From an uncultured Blautia sp. (GTDB lineage Bacteria; Bacillota; Clostridia; Lachnospirales; Lachnospiraceae): DNA of 10,558 bases. Within the stretch, counting starts at the first letter, position 1, and each line of letters opens with the position of its first letter. Below, piece by piece: positions 1-8,107 of this stretch. Location: assembly GCA_934394595.1 (NCBI GenBank), contig CAKRRX010000088.1:1-10558 (forward strand). The letters run 5' to 3'. Both the position numbers and the translations under genes were made by a program. The notes under the pieces are model-generated. The model did no database searches. It was not told where the DNA came from and worked only from the letters and a program-made list of their open reading frames with translations.

Positions 1-1293
1 GATCACGGCTGCGGTCTTCTTCAGAAGAGGATGCCTGATATGCTCCAGCTTTGCCATGCCAAGCCGGTCAATGGACTCTCCGGAAAGACTTTTTTCGTAG
101 TCTTCTTCTGACATTCGCCACATATGGATACGGTCACCAAATCTTTGCCAGAGACGGTCTGCAATTCCCAGGCCATCCGGATCCAGATCCCCGCTGTAAT
201 AAATATCTGCCCCACTGTCCAGAAGCAGGGAAATCACTTCCAGCGCCACAGCACGAAGCTGGCCTGAAGTACATAATAATGTAAGTTTCTGATTCCCCAC
301 TCTGTTCAAAAGCCAGGTAAAAACCATCTCATTTTCCACAACATAGACTTTCAGCCCTGCTGCCTGGACTTTCGTGATTCCACGCAGGTTCTCCATGGTG
401 ATCACACAGGGCTCCCCCAGCTGGCAAAATGCCTCATAGGCCGGATGCCACCCATCATTGTCTCTATGAAGGCGCAGGCCATAAACATGAAGCATAGACG
501 ACACATTGTCCGGTATCACCCCTGCATTTTGCAGCAGATTTCGCCAGCCATGAGCTGTTCCCGGAAAATCCTCCCCTTTCAGATAACAAATTCCATGAAC
601 CAGAAGCAGGCCAGCCCCTGTGCCTCTGTCAAAATAGTGGGGATTTCCGGATATCTCGGCAGCAAACACTGCCAGAGGACTTTCCGTCCCTGTTTGTTCC
701 ATCCCTTTCAGAGTTTCCAGCGCCTGTCCCACATTGCGAACCAGGGTTTCCGCCTGTACTGGATTGTTCTGATATTCCCTGTTCAGAAGGTAATAGCCAT
801 ACTTCTTTTCGGAAATCAGCGCCTGCAGCCACGATAATGCGGCAAAATTTTCCTCTCCTGCAAAATTTGCGGCTGCAACCGGCGCTTTAGATTCTGCGAA
901 ATATTTCGTTTCTGTAGATTCCCGGAAATAGCTGCAGCATCTCTCCCAGAATTCCTGCTTTTCCCTTCTGGCAGCCTCCTGTCTTCCCCGGTTGGTGTAA
1001 AGCTCCTCCCCGAAATACTCCTCCAGGACTTTTTTCATCTCTACCGGGGCATAACGTGTTTTTTGCAGGCTTTTTTCAAAGTCAGCAAAGGAAAAGCAGA
1101 TGTTTTCTTCATAGAAGGTCTTTCCTAACAAACCTCCTATGGCTTTTCTCTCCTCTTCTGATGTATTTTTCAGAGAAATCCTCCCAGCTGCTTTGCCGTA
1201 GGATTTCCATTTTTTCAGAAGTTCCTGGAAACATCGCCTGTAAGCTTTCTGTCCCTTAAAATACTCTGCACATTCACGGTTATTCTCACACAT
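1..1293 (-). CDS. jetD: Wadjet subunit JetD, TOPRIM nuclease (DUF3323/DUF2399, TIGR02679-like), 3' end cut by window edge
   Basis: I translated this frame by hand. It starts at ATG 1293-1291 and stays open for exactly 431 codons to base 1, so the C-terminus lies outside the window. The N-terminal part (residues ~25-95, with SYGKAAGRISLKNTSEEE and a LLGK motif) resembles the DUF3323 half of TIGR02679 proteins. A GNPHYFD motif lies at about 216-222 (His219). The C-terminal DUF2399 part is TOPRIM-like: VVENEMVF carries the candidate catalytic Glu320, a CTSGQ turn follows, and SGDLDPDG carries the acidic pair Asp369/Asp371 plus Asp373. In Wadjet systems JetD is the nuclease that cleaves circular plasmid DNA after the JetABC SMC complex has processed it. 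Family members are around 400 residues or a little more, so the visible part is nearly the whole protein. The start overlaps the jetC stop by 8 bases, and an AAAGGA site lies 6 bases upstream, supporting this start and translational coupling. No frameshift or stop interrupts it. I am confident of the family; the exact end is unknown. Confidence 0.9.
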   Translation of the reverse strand, partial: MCENNRECAEYFKGQKAYRRCFQELLKKWKSYGKAAGRISLKNTSEEERKAIGGLLGKTFYEENICFSFADFEKSLQKTRYAPVEMKKVLEEYFGEELYTNRGRQEAARREKQEFWERCCSYFRESTETKYFAESKAPVAAANFAGEENFAALSWLQALISEKKYGYYLLNREYQNNPVQAETLVRNVGQALETLKGMEQTGTESPLAVFAAEISGNPHYFDRGTGAGLLLVHGICYLKGEDFPGTAHGWRNLLQNAGVIPDNVSSMLHVYGLRLHRDNDGWHPAYEAFCQLGEPCVITMENLRGITKVQAAGLKVYVVENEMVFTWLLNRVGNQKLTLLCTSGQLRAVALEVISLLLDSGADIYYSGDLDPDGLGIADRLWQRFGDRIHMWRMSEEDYEKSLSGESIDRLGMAKLEHIRHPLLKKTAAVI

Positions 1294-4200
1294 CTAATAT
1301 CCTTTCATAGCCGTTCCATCTGTACCGTATCACAGACACGATCTGGGAATTCTGCGGTCTCAAAAGCTCTGCGATCCGCAGTCCTTTTACAGTGGAGAAG
1401 CATCCCCACAGTGCCTGTGAGTTCATGATATAGTCAAAATCAAGCTTATGCACCAGTTCAAACATACTGCTGATATTCTTATCATCTACTCCTGCAAATG
1501 CCTCATCCAGAGCAATCATACGGGGATGATCCTCATTCTTTGCTTTCTTATACTGGGCGTTCACTGATGCAAAAAGAGGCACATACATGGCCATAGCTTT
1601 CTCTCCGCCGCTGAAACGGTTAAAGGCCGCATTGGTAAGAGGCTTTTTCTGTTCCTCGCCTCTTCGGAAGTACATATGAAATTCAAACCATCTTCGGTAA
1701 TCCAGTGCATCACGCACCAGATCCATATAATTGATCACACCGCCAGACTCTTCCAGCTTCTGCTTCTCCATACGGATCTTGCTTCTGAAATGAGCCGCAA
1801 CCTTTTCTATATCTTCCATGGTAAGAAGAGCTCTGTCCCTTAAAAGGATCTGCTCCAGGTCTGCGGTATCCAGTTCCATATCGTTCTGTGCTTTCCTTGG
1901 CTTCCAGTCAAGAGAAAAGCTAAGACCCATGGAGGTGTCCATGTCTTTCATCAGCTGTGACATATCCAGCACCCATTTCCGGCTTTCTGCAATCCGGTCT
2001 GTAAGCTGCTGACTGATTGTCTGGGAAAGGATATCCTCAAAAAGTTCCCGGTCCTTTGTCTGGATGAGAAGCTCCGTCTCATCAATAGCAGCCTTTAGAA
2101 TTCCATAAAATTCTTCCAGATATACTTTCTTTCCATTCCAGGTAGATACAACACGCTGGCGCTTGCGCAGTGCTGAAATTCCCACTTCTGTTCCGTCTGC
2201 GTCCTCAAAACAGTCTTCCAGGTTGGTACCGTAATTGGTCAGGCTTCCATTGTGACGCTGGTAAGCCAGATACAAAGAACGAAGCATATCTGCCGGTTCT
2301 CTGTTTTTGTCGGTATCTCTTAGCATCCCCACTGCTATTTTGGCACATTCCGGCAGAGTTCTGCCCTCCCGGTCAATTACAAGCTTCAGCCCAAGCTCTT
2401 CCTCAAAATACTTTCTCAGATAAGTCTCCACCTGGATCTGCTGCTGCAGTTTTTCTTTCTGCTTTGGCTCATCCTCCAGCATTTTATCCAGCCTGTCAGC
2501 CAGTACTGCCAGATCACGGCTCAAAGAATTGCTTTCCTCGCTGATCTGATTTAACTCCCGGCGCAGCTCCTTCAGACGGTTTGCCTTTTCCACAATTTCC
2601 GGCCGGTTTAAATAATCCTCAAATTTCCGGATCTGAATATCACATTCTTTTACTTTTGTGCTGTAATTTCTCTGATCCACAAACGCCATGTCCATGGTCT
2701 CTTCATACTGGGAGATCTTATCCTCCACCATAATGCGTTTGCTTCGCTCTGATGAAATCTGCACCAGAATCTGACGGATTTCCTGCCATAAGCTTTTATA
2801 TTCCCCGATGGCATCCCTCACTTCATCATATGCTTCTTTTGTCCTTCCATAGGGAAATAATTTACATTTCTTAAGTACAATCTGATATTTCTGATTTTTC
2901 TCCCCTGCCAGCTTCTGTTCCAGCTTTTCCTGCTTTTTCAGCTCTTCCAGAAGCATCTGCAGCATAAGCAAACATTGTTTTTCCTGATCCAGAGCTTCAT
3001 TGATTCCTGCAAAACCAGGCAGGCTTTCATATTCCTGCTGCAGCTTTTCCACTCTGGTTTCTATAATGGAAATCGCCTGGTCAGCTTCATGGATTTCCTC
3101 TGTAATTTCCTGAATACGTTTTTTCAGTTCCTGGATCTTCTGCTCTTTTCGTTTCTTTCTGGCAAGAATCCCCACAAATTCCGCACTGTCTTTTTGGGCT
3201 TTTCCAAGGAGGATTCCATGACGGAACCAGCCATCTTTTCCAAGATAGACCTTCCAGCTATGCCGCTGATCCGGCATACCTTTTTCTGTTCCTTCCGTTT
3301 CCGGGACACGAATTCCTGTACCGCTGACTTCACAGGGTTCCATTCCGGAGCCTTTTATTCCCTCTGTCTCTGATATCTCCCATTCATAAATATTACTCAG
3401 GATCCTTGCAGTACTTTCTTTTTGTTTTTCATTTAACTCATCACTTACTGTAAGACCGGAAAACCCGGAATTTCCAAAATCAGGCACATCCAGGATCGTA
3501 TCCAGAAATTCCGGACACTTTTTACGGACATAAGCCAGATCTTCTGCTGCCACTACAAGGGCATCCAGAATTCCCGCACTCTCCAGCTGCGCTTCCAGCC
3601 TGGCGCTTGCAGCCTCGTCCAGTTCCGGTGAAAATTCCACAGCTTTATAAAATGGCACAGCCTGGATCCCGACTTTTTCCAGAGCAGCCCGGGAAGCGGT
3701 TACTCTTTCTTTTCGCTCCGGCTCCAGTTCTTCCTGATTCTGCAGCTGTACAAGTTCCTTTTGCCCATCGTCCAGTTCCTGGGACATAATTCTTTTTTTG
3801 TGAATTCTGTTATTTTTTTCGTCTGTCAGAGCTTGTCTCTGATTCTCATAATCTTTTCGGAAAAGCTCCTGAATAGCACCGGCATCCCCGGCGGCCTGAT
3901 ACTCTCTGGCCTTCTCTTCGACCTCCAGAAGAACCTCTCTGCCAGGCTTCCACTGCTGTGCATTTTCTGCCTTTTCAAATACCTCCTGTACCCAGCTGTC
4001 TATGCTGCTTAACACCTTTTCCCCGGCAGCTTCTTTTTCCTGTTCCAGTTTCTTTCGCTCTTTTTCAAGGGCTTCCAGTCTGACAGAGGCCTCATCATAT
4101 TTCCGGGATAATTCTTCATACTCCAGGATTGCTTTCTGGCACTCTTCCACCTGTCTCTTTAACAGATCAAGGCTTTTGGTAATCTCATCTGCCTGGTCAT

Positions 4201-5449
4201 ATTCCTGAGTTTCCAGAAGCAAAACTGCCTTTTTATGATTCTCCCATTCCAAAACCTGCTGTACTTCTTCCAGCTCCTGCTTTTTTTCTTCCAGCTCCTG
4301 CTGTCTTGTTTCCAGATTGTCCTTTATTTCCTGGAGTTTCCTGTCTTCTTCCCTGATTTTTTCCTTGCATTCCTGGATTTTTTCCTCCCAGCGCTGCTGG
4401 TTTCTTCTGGCCTCTTCTTTTTCACTCCTTGCCAATTCCAGCTTGCGGTCAATATCCTCAAGCTCCATATCCATAAGACTGTTCTGCTCTGCCCTGGCAA
4501 GCTTTTCCTTTTCTTCCAGATCTTTTAACCGCTGCCCCTTTGCTTTTTGTTCTTCCCTGGTATTTGAGATTCTCTCTTCCTGCTGTTCAAGAAGTCTCTG
4601 CTCTGCCTCTACCTCCAGTCTTTTTTCCGTGTAGGCCTGGGCCTTTTTGGCCAGCATATACTGATTATAACGAGTGTATTCCGTCCTTATAATCTTAACA
4701 TCTGCAAAAGCCCGGTTCAGCGCTTCCAGACTTTCCTGGATCTCGTCCATTTTCTCCATGGCATCCACCATGGCCCGCAGGTCTTCATCTGTCAGTGTCT
4801 GCAGGGAATCATTAAGGATCTCATAGACCTTGGTGGGCTTAAATTCCTTGGAAAGCTTGGGGGCACGTACCTTCACCAGAAGCTTGATAAACTGCTCATA
4901 CTGTTCTTCCTTGCGGAATCCGAAAATATACTGGTTCACATGCTTTTTGTATTCACTCTGGCTGTCTGTAAAATAGTTTTCCTCCCCAAGTGCAGCTTTC
5001 AGTTCACGCTTGTCATAGGGGATCCTGGTACTTCCAGTTTCCTTATAAAGCCAGAGATCATGGCCGATTCTTCTTCCATCCAGAATCACAAAGCCCCAGA
5101 AATCCATGGCTTTGCCGCGCTTCGCCCTCTGTCCGATGCCAATGGTACGGTATTCTCCGGATTCTTCTTTTTTAAATTCCAGAAAAAGATAGCCTGTAGA
5201 TTCTTCCTTTCCATCTTCCCCCAGAAAATAGTATTCCATTCTTCTGTCACTGGAGCCAAAAGGATCCAGACGGCTGGGAGTACGGTCTCCATCCAGTACA
5301 AAAGGGATAAAACTCTGGGTGGTAATGGATTTCCCGGAGGCGTTCTGACCACGAAGAAGCAGCTTTCCATCCACGAATTCAAAATCCTCTTCATCGTATA
5401 ACCAGAAATTCACAAATCCGATCCGGTTCATTTTCCATCTGTCAGTCAT
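1286..5449 (-). CDS. jetC: Wadjet subunit JetC, SMC/MukB-like ATPase (TIGR02680-like)
   Basis: This 1387-residue protein is the motor of the JetABC condensin-like complex, which uses ATP to translocate along and loop DNA. The N-terminal head (RWKMNRIGFVNFW at 4-16) carries Walker A GQNASGKS at residues 34-41, followed by a DGDRTPSRLDPFG stretch typical of TIGR02680 proteins. A long Glu/Lys/Gln-rich coiled coil runs from about 290 to 585. A hinge-like globular part spans roughly 590-765 and includes an LGKDGWFRHGILLGKA segment. A second coiled coil follows to about 1050. The C-terminal head has the ABC signature FSGGEK (1279-1284), Walker B with catalytic acid LDE (Asp1315/Glu1316) and D-loop AGVDD. 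All ATPase motifs look intact. The start is the ATG at 5449: it overlaps the jetB stop as ATGA and has a GGGAGG site 9 bases upstream. An ATG 34 codons earlier lies inside jetB and breaks the homologous N-terminus. The hinge holds a Gly/Glu-rich insert (about 693-731). The stop overlaps jetD. Confidence 0.93.
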   Translation of the reverse strand: MTDRWKMNRIGFVNFWLYDEEDFEFVDGKLLLRGQNASGKSITTQSFIPFVLDGDRTPSRLDPFGSSDRRMEYYFLGEDGKEESTGYLFLEFKKEESGEYRTIGIGQRAKRGKAMDFWGFVILDGRRIGHDLWLYKETGSTRIPYDKRELKAALGEENYFTDSQSEYKKHVNQYIFGFRKEEQYEQFIKLLVKVRAPKLSKEFKPTKVYEILNDSLQTLTDEDLRAMVDAMEKMDEIQESLEALNRAFADVKIIRTEYTRYNQYMLAKKAQAYTEKRLEVEAEQRLLEQQEERISNTREEQKAKGQRLKDLEEKEKLARAEQNSLMDMELEDIDRKLELARSEKEEARRNQQRWEEKIQECKEKIREEDRKLQEIKDNLETRQQELEEKKQELEEVQQVLEWENHKKAVLLLETQEYDQADEITKSLDLLKRQVEECQKAILEYEELSRKYDEASVRLEALEKERKKLEQEKEAAGEKVLSSIDSWVQEVFEKAENAQQWKPGREVLLEVEEKAREYQAAGDAGAIQELFRKDYENQRQALTDEKNNRIHKKRIMSQELDDGQKELVQLQNQEELEPERKERVTASRAALEKVGIQAVPFYKAVEFSPELDEAASARLEAQLESAGILDALVVAAEDLAYVRKKCPEFLDTILDVPDFGNSGFSGLTVSDELNEKQKESTARILSNIYEWEISETEGIKGSGMEPCEVSGTGIRVPETEGTEKGMPDQRHSWKVYLGKDGWFRHGILLGKAQKDSAEFVGILARKKRKEQKIQELKKRIQEITEEIHEADQAISIIETRVEKLQQEYESLPGFAGINEALDQEKQCLLMLQMLLEELKKQEKLEQKLAGEKNQKYQIVLKKCKLFPYGRTKEAYDEVRDAIGEYKSLWQEIRQILVQISSERSKRIMVEDKISQYEETMDMAFVDQRNYSTKVKECDIQIRKFEDYLNRPEIVEKANRLKELRRELNQISEESNSLSRDLAVLADRLDKMLEDEPKQKEKLQQQIQVETYLRKYFEEELGLKLVIDREGRTLPECAKIAVGMLRDTDKNREPADMLRSLYLAYQRHNGSLTNYGTNLEDCFEDADGTEVGISALRKRQRVVSTWNGKKVYLEEFYGILKAAIDETELLIQTKDRELFEDILSQTISQQLTDRIAESRKWVLDMSQLMKDMDTSMGLSFSLDWKPRKAQNDMELDTADLEQILLRDRALLTMEDIEKVAAHFRSKIRMEKQKLEESGGVINYMDLVRDALDYRRWFEFHMYFRRGEEQKKPLTNAAFNRFSGGEKAMAMYVPLFASVNAQYKKAKNEDHPRMIALDEAFAGVDDKNISSMFELVHKLDFDYIMNSQALWGCFSTVKGLRIAELLRPQNSQIVSVIRYRWNGYERILDV
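1300..1305 (-). promoter_or_regulatory. jetD ribosome-binding site inside jetC
   Basis: AAAGGA lies 6 bases before the jetD ATG at 1293, within the last codons of jetC. It confirms the start that overlaps the jetC stop. Confidence 0.7.
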
Positions 5450-6582
5450 TCCTTTGTTCCTCCCTTGAAATCTTCCGGATAATATCCTGTTATCCTTCCG
5501 ACAGATGGTAATATTGTTATCATTTCTCCATCTTGTCTGATCATCATCCACATTTTCATGTATTCTGTTATATTCTCCAAAACCTTCTCTTCATCCATCT
5601 GCCGGTATTCCTTACTCCAGCCCTCTCCACATTCTTCTTTGCACTTTGCAAAAAGCTCCCGGAATTCCCCGGCTGTCATGAAAATACATTCATTCTCCTG
5701 CTTTTGCAGCTTTCCATCTGACAATGCATTCTGGATCCGGTCGCATATCAGCAGCACCAGCTCCGGCAGCATGGCATCTCTTGGATGCACAGCTCCATAA
5801 GTATCATTTTCTTCCAGAGTCAGACATGCCATATTTTTGTAGATATCCAGATTTCCCCCAAGATTTTCCCTGAGATACTTCGACACCCACTGGCGCTGGT
5901 TTTTCAGATAGATTCCGTCTGCATCATCATTTTCTTCCCAGTACATGGCAGGACACACTGCCAGCTGCCGGTATACACGGTTGATTCGCATACTTCCCCG
6001 GTCTTCCTCAAATTCCTCAAAATCATTTTTCTCAAAATCCTTCCAGGATTGGCAGGATGAAATATCTGTGGGAAAGCTGGTGGCAAAATACTTGGAATAA
6101 CCAGTGTTCTCATACAGGACTTCCTGTCCTGCCTCCATTCCAAAAGACTCGCTGCGCCCCTCATAGACACGGAGCATCTGCAGCTTTTCCATATACTGTA
6201 AAACCCTGACCAGAGATTTTCTCTGGGAAAAAGAAGTCCAGTCAATGGACATATAACCTTTTAGCTGTGTTTCCACATAATCGATCAGCTCAGATAAAAG
6301 AAACTGCTCCTGTTCCGGCATATCTTCCAGATACATCAGGGCCACACACAAAATGCAGTAATCCCGGATGTCCGTAAATTCTCCGATTCCCATAAATGCT
6401 TCCGCATGTGCAGGGCGCTTTTCCAGCTTCAGAAGATTTTCGGTATGCACCAGCTTCCAGCCCAGCTGTTCTCTCACAAAACGCTGAAACTGGGGAATAT
6501 CTCTTTTCACTTTATAATAGGTTTCCTTATCTGTATCTTTGCAGATCCAGAAATTTTCGAATAAGGTTCTAACTTCACTCAT
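5446..6582 (-). CDS. jetB: Wadjet subunit JetB, MukE/KITE-like (DUF2398, TIGR02678-like)
   Basis: This 378-residue protein matches the DUF2398/TIGR02678 pattern. There is an N-terminal helical segment with FQRFVREQLGWKLVHTENLLKL (33-54) leading to RPAHAEAFMG. A predicted winged-helix region follows (about 72-145: RDYCILCVALMYLED, then SLVRVLQYMEKLQMLRVYEG). Next come LYENTGYSKYF (156-166) and RVYRQLAVCPAMYW around 200-220, then an acidic C-terminal helical part. By analogy with MukE, and from structures of other Wadjet complexes, it is a KITE-type subunit bound to the JetA kleisin and to DNA; that role is inferred from family and gene order. The start at 6582 is chosen because its ATG overlaps the jetA stop (ATGAGTGA) and a TTGGAG site lies 10 bases upstream. 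The ATG 17 codons further up would encode an unrelated tail inside jetA. The stop shares bases with the jetC start codon. No defect is visible. Confidence 0.9.
   Translation of the reverse strand: MSEVRTLFENFWICKDTDKETYYKVKRDIPQFQRFVREQLGWKLVHTENLLKLEKRPAHAEAFMGIGEFTDIRDYCILCVALMYLEDMPEQEQFLLSELIDYVETQLKGYMSIDWTSFSQRKSLVRVLQYMEKLQMLRVYEGRSESFGMEAGQEVLYENTGYSKYFATSFPTDISSCQSWKDFEKNDFEEFEEDRGSMRINRVYRQLAVCPAMYWEENDDADGIYLKNQRQWVSKYLRENLGGNLDIYKNMACLTLEENDTYGAVHPRDAMLPELVLLICDRIQNALSDGKLQKQENECIFMTAGEFRELFAKCKEECGEGWSKEYRQMDEEKVLENITEYMKMWMMIRQDGEMITILPSVGRITGYYPEDFKGGTKE
5459..5466 (-). promoter_or_regulatory. jetC ribosome-binding site inside jetB
   Basis: AAGGGAGG lies 9 bases before the ATG at 5449, inside the 3' end of jetB. 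It is the strongest Shine-Dalgarno match in the operon and fixes the jetC start at this ATG rather than the in-frame ATG 34 codons upstream. Confidence 0.75.
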
Positions 6583-8053
6583 GATTTTTAAACTCCAATA
6601 TGTAAGCAGGCATGGACAGGTCTCCATCCTCACATTTCAGGATGCATTCTCCCTTTTTCCGGATAAGACGATACTCCTGTCCGTATTCCGTGCGGCCGGT
6701 TTTCTGAGAGTTCATATTTGCCTGACTGATCCACAGTAAAAAGATCTTTCTGGTCTCCTCTGATACAGTCTCTTCGATTTCAGAAAAGTTAATTTTGTTA
6801 TCTTTTATATAGTGAAGGACAATTTCCTTCTGTCTTCTTGCCTGGCGCAGATAATTCTCCCGCTGGATCAGCTTTTCCATGGTCCTGTCTGCAAAACCTC
6901 GTCGATCCTTCTTTTCCCTGTAAGTTCTGGTGTGGGGCTTCAGAAGAAACGTCGCAGGTTCTTCCTCGTAAACACTCCGGTTGATGGAGTCTGCCTCTCT
7001 TGGCTCCAAAGTCCGGAAATGCTCAATTCTTTGTATGCCAAATACATGGGCGGAAAGCTTCTGGGCTTCTTCCAGGCTTTCACATTTCAGAAACAGTTCC
7101 AGGAACTTCCGGTAATCATCCTTTCTGCTGATTCCCCAGTTCTGGATCTGGACGATCAGGGCTGCATTCTGTATGATATTTCGAATTACATCATTGGTGA
7201 TCCTCAAAACCTTTTTGCACTCACAGTCTCTTCCCGGCAAATCCACAAACCAGTTTTTCAGGGAATTCCATTTTCCATTTACATTTTCACGAATGCTGGA
7301 CTCTGCATTTCCATGGATTTCCAGAAGGGCGTGGGGAATATCCAGCTCGCTTTGCACAACTTTTTCCAAAATAACAGTTTCCATAACGGGGATATTTTTC
7401 ATCAGGATCTGCTCAATCCGCCTGGAATGGCGCTGCAGCTCCTGCACAAATTCATTGAGATATTTGATAAATTTATCCTTATGGACAATAAATTCCACAG
7501 ACTTCATCAGCTGTTCCGTCTTTCCGGAATAGAAATCCCTGAGATAATCCTGATAATTCTGGTTCAGCCGCTTAAAGTCCTCCTGCAAAAGATTCCACCA
7601 CTCATTCACCTCTTTTAAAGATGCCTGCTCCATCTGCTCTGCTTCTTCCAGGCTTCTTTCCAGCCGGACAAAGAAATTGGTGGACAGACTTCCGGATTCC
7701 AGGAAAAGATTCTCCAGGCGTACCGTCATACGCTCGATCTCTACCGCATATTCGGACATGGTATACTGATACTGCTTATTCTTATAATCGGCAATGGTAT
7801 ATACTCTTCCCGGATCCTGGATGGGTGTTAGATTCTTCCATTTCACAAGGGCTTCCAGATCCAGAACCAGCTGCTCTAAGGAATAATCGGCAAACATCTC
7901 GTCCTGCTTCAAAAGACGGTAGATATCCTCTTTGTAGAGCTGAAAATTCATCTTTTCATATTCCCGGTAAAAGCAGCGCATGATCTTGCGGTATACCGGT
8001 GCATTGGGAACCGAAAGGTATGAGGCTTCGTTAATGGTTCCTAAATATTCCAT
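6575..8053 (-). CDS. jetA: Wadjet subunit JetA, MukF/kleisin-like (DUF2397, TIGR02677-like)
   Basis: This 492-residue protein is the kleisin-like subunit that should bridge the two JetC heads and hold JetB. The N-terminus follows the DUF2397 pattern: SYLSVPNAPVYRKIMRCFY (11-29), a helix with KEDIYRLL, then LEALVKWKNLTPIQDPGRVYT (67-86) and YQYTMSEYAVEIERM, together a likely winged-helix domain over about the first 105 residues. The middle is almost all helical, with coiled-coil-prone segments. A second small domain lies near the C-terminus (EIVLHYIKDNKINFSEIEETVS from 410, ending CEDGDLSMPAYILEF). The gene is first of the four jet genes, 54 bases downstream of the regulator and on the same strand; its stop overlaps jetB by 8 bases. 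The ATG at 8053 is the first in-frame ATG after an in-frame stop upstream. Its AAAGGA site is unusually far (11 bases), so initiation may be modest. Family assignment is strong; the kleisin role comes from family knowledge. Confidence 0.9.
   Translation of the reverse strand: MEYLGTINEASYLSVPNAPVYRKIMRCFYREYEKMNFQLYKEDIYRLLKQDEMFADYSLEQLVLDLEALVKWKNLTPIQDPGRVYTIADYKNKQYQYTMSEYAVEIERMTVRLENLFLESGSLSTNFFVRLERSLEEAEQMEQASLKEVNEWWNLLQEDFKRLNQNYQDYLRDFYSGKTEQLMKSVEFIVHKDKFIKYLNEFVQELQRHSRRIEQILMKNIPVMETVILEKVVQSELDIPHALLEIHGNAESSIRENVNGKWNSLKNWFVDLPGRDCECKKVLRITNDVIRNIIQNAALIVQIQNWGISRKDDYRKFLELFLKCESLEEAQKLSAHVFGIQRIEHFRTLEPREADSINRSVYEEEPATFLLKPHTRTYREKKDRRGFADRTMEKLIQRENYLRQARRQKEIVLHYIKDNKINFSEIEETVSEETRKIFLLWISQANMNSQKTGRTEYGQEYRLIRKKGECILKCEDGDLSMPAYILEFKNHE
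6593..6598 (-). promoter_or_regulatory. jetB ribosome-binding site inside jetA
   Basis: TTGGAG ends 10 bases before the jetB ATG, within the last codons of jetA. It supports the start at 6582 over the ATG 17 codons further upstream. Because start and stop overlap by 8 bases, ribosomes finishing jetA could also re-initiate here. Confidence 0.5.
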
Positions 8054-8107
8054 TTGGATGTAATTCCTTTCATAGCTTTCTATATTGATGATATCAGGGT
8101 CAAAAGG
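8054..8107 (-). other. 54-base spacer between regulator stop and jetA start
   Basis: The only non-coding stretch in the window. It holds most of two TTTTGACC repeat units, an AT-rich segment (GATATCATCAATATAG) and the jetA ribosome-binding site. There is no inverted repeat followed by a T-run, so no terminator separates the regulator from jetA. Read-through transcription from the regulator into the jet genes is therefore the simplest expectation. A weak internal promoter cannot be excluded. Confidence 0.6.
8065..8070 (-). promoter_or_regulatory. Probable jetA ribosome-binding site, long spacing
   Basis: AAAGGA lies 11 bases before the jetA ATG, longer than the usual 5-9. No better-placed purine-rich site or alternative in-frame start is visible, so it is the best candidate. 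The long spacing may lower JetA initiation relative to the coupled downstream genes; this is an inference. Confidence 0.55.

Noticed and set aside
4235..4650. Repeated CTTCCAGCTCCTG-like words that look like a DNA repeat
   Set aside because: They encode Glu/Leu/Lys-rich heptads of the JetC coiled coil, so the repetition is explained by protein composition.
5450..5551. Longer jetC start at the ATG at 5551, 34 codons upstream
   Set aside because: The added residues lie inside jetB in another frame, have no good ribosome-binding site and precede the family-typical RWKMNRIG start, whereas the ATG at 5449 has GGGAGG and an ATGA overlap.
6583..6633. Longer jetB start at the ATG at 6633
   Set aside because: It adds 17 residues overlapping jetA with no family-like sequence; the ATG at 6582 overlaps the jetA stop and has a GGAG site.
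6812..7618. 268-codon plus-strand open frame opposite jetA
   Set aside because: It is antisense to a well-supported gene, has no recognisable motif or ribosome-binding site context and looks like a shadow frame, as do the other plus-strand frames, including those at 8273-8878 and 4940-5401.
8041..8073. Ten-codon minus-strand mini-frame (ATG at 8073, stop at 8041) overlapping the jetA start out of frame
   Set aside because: It could act as an upstream regulatory frame, but there is no ribosome-binding site before it and a frame this short is expected by chance.
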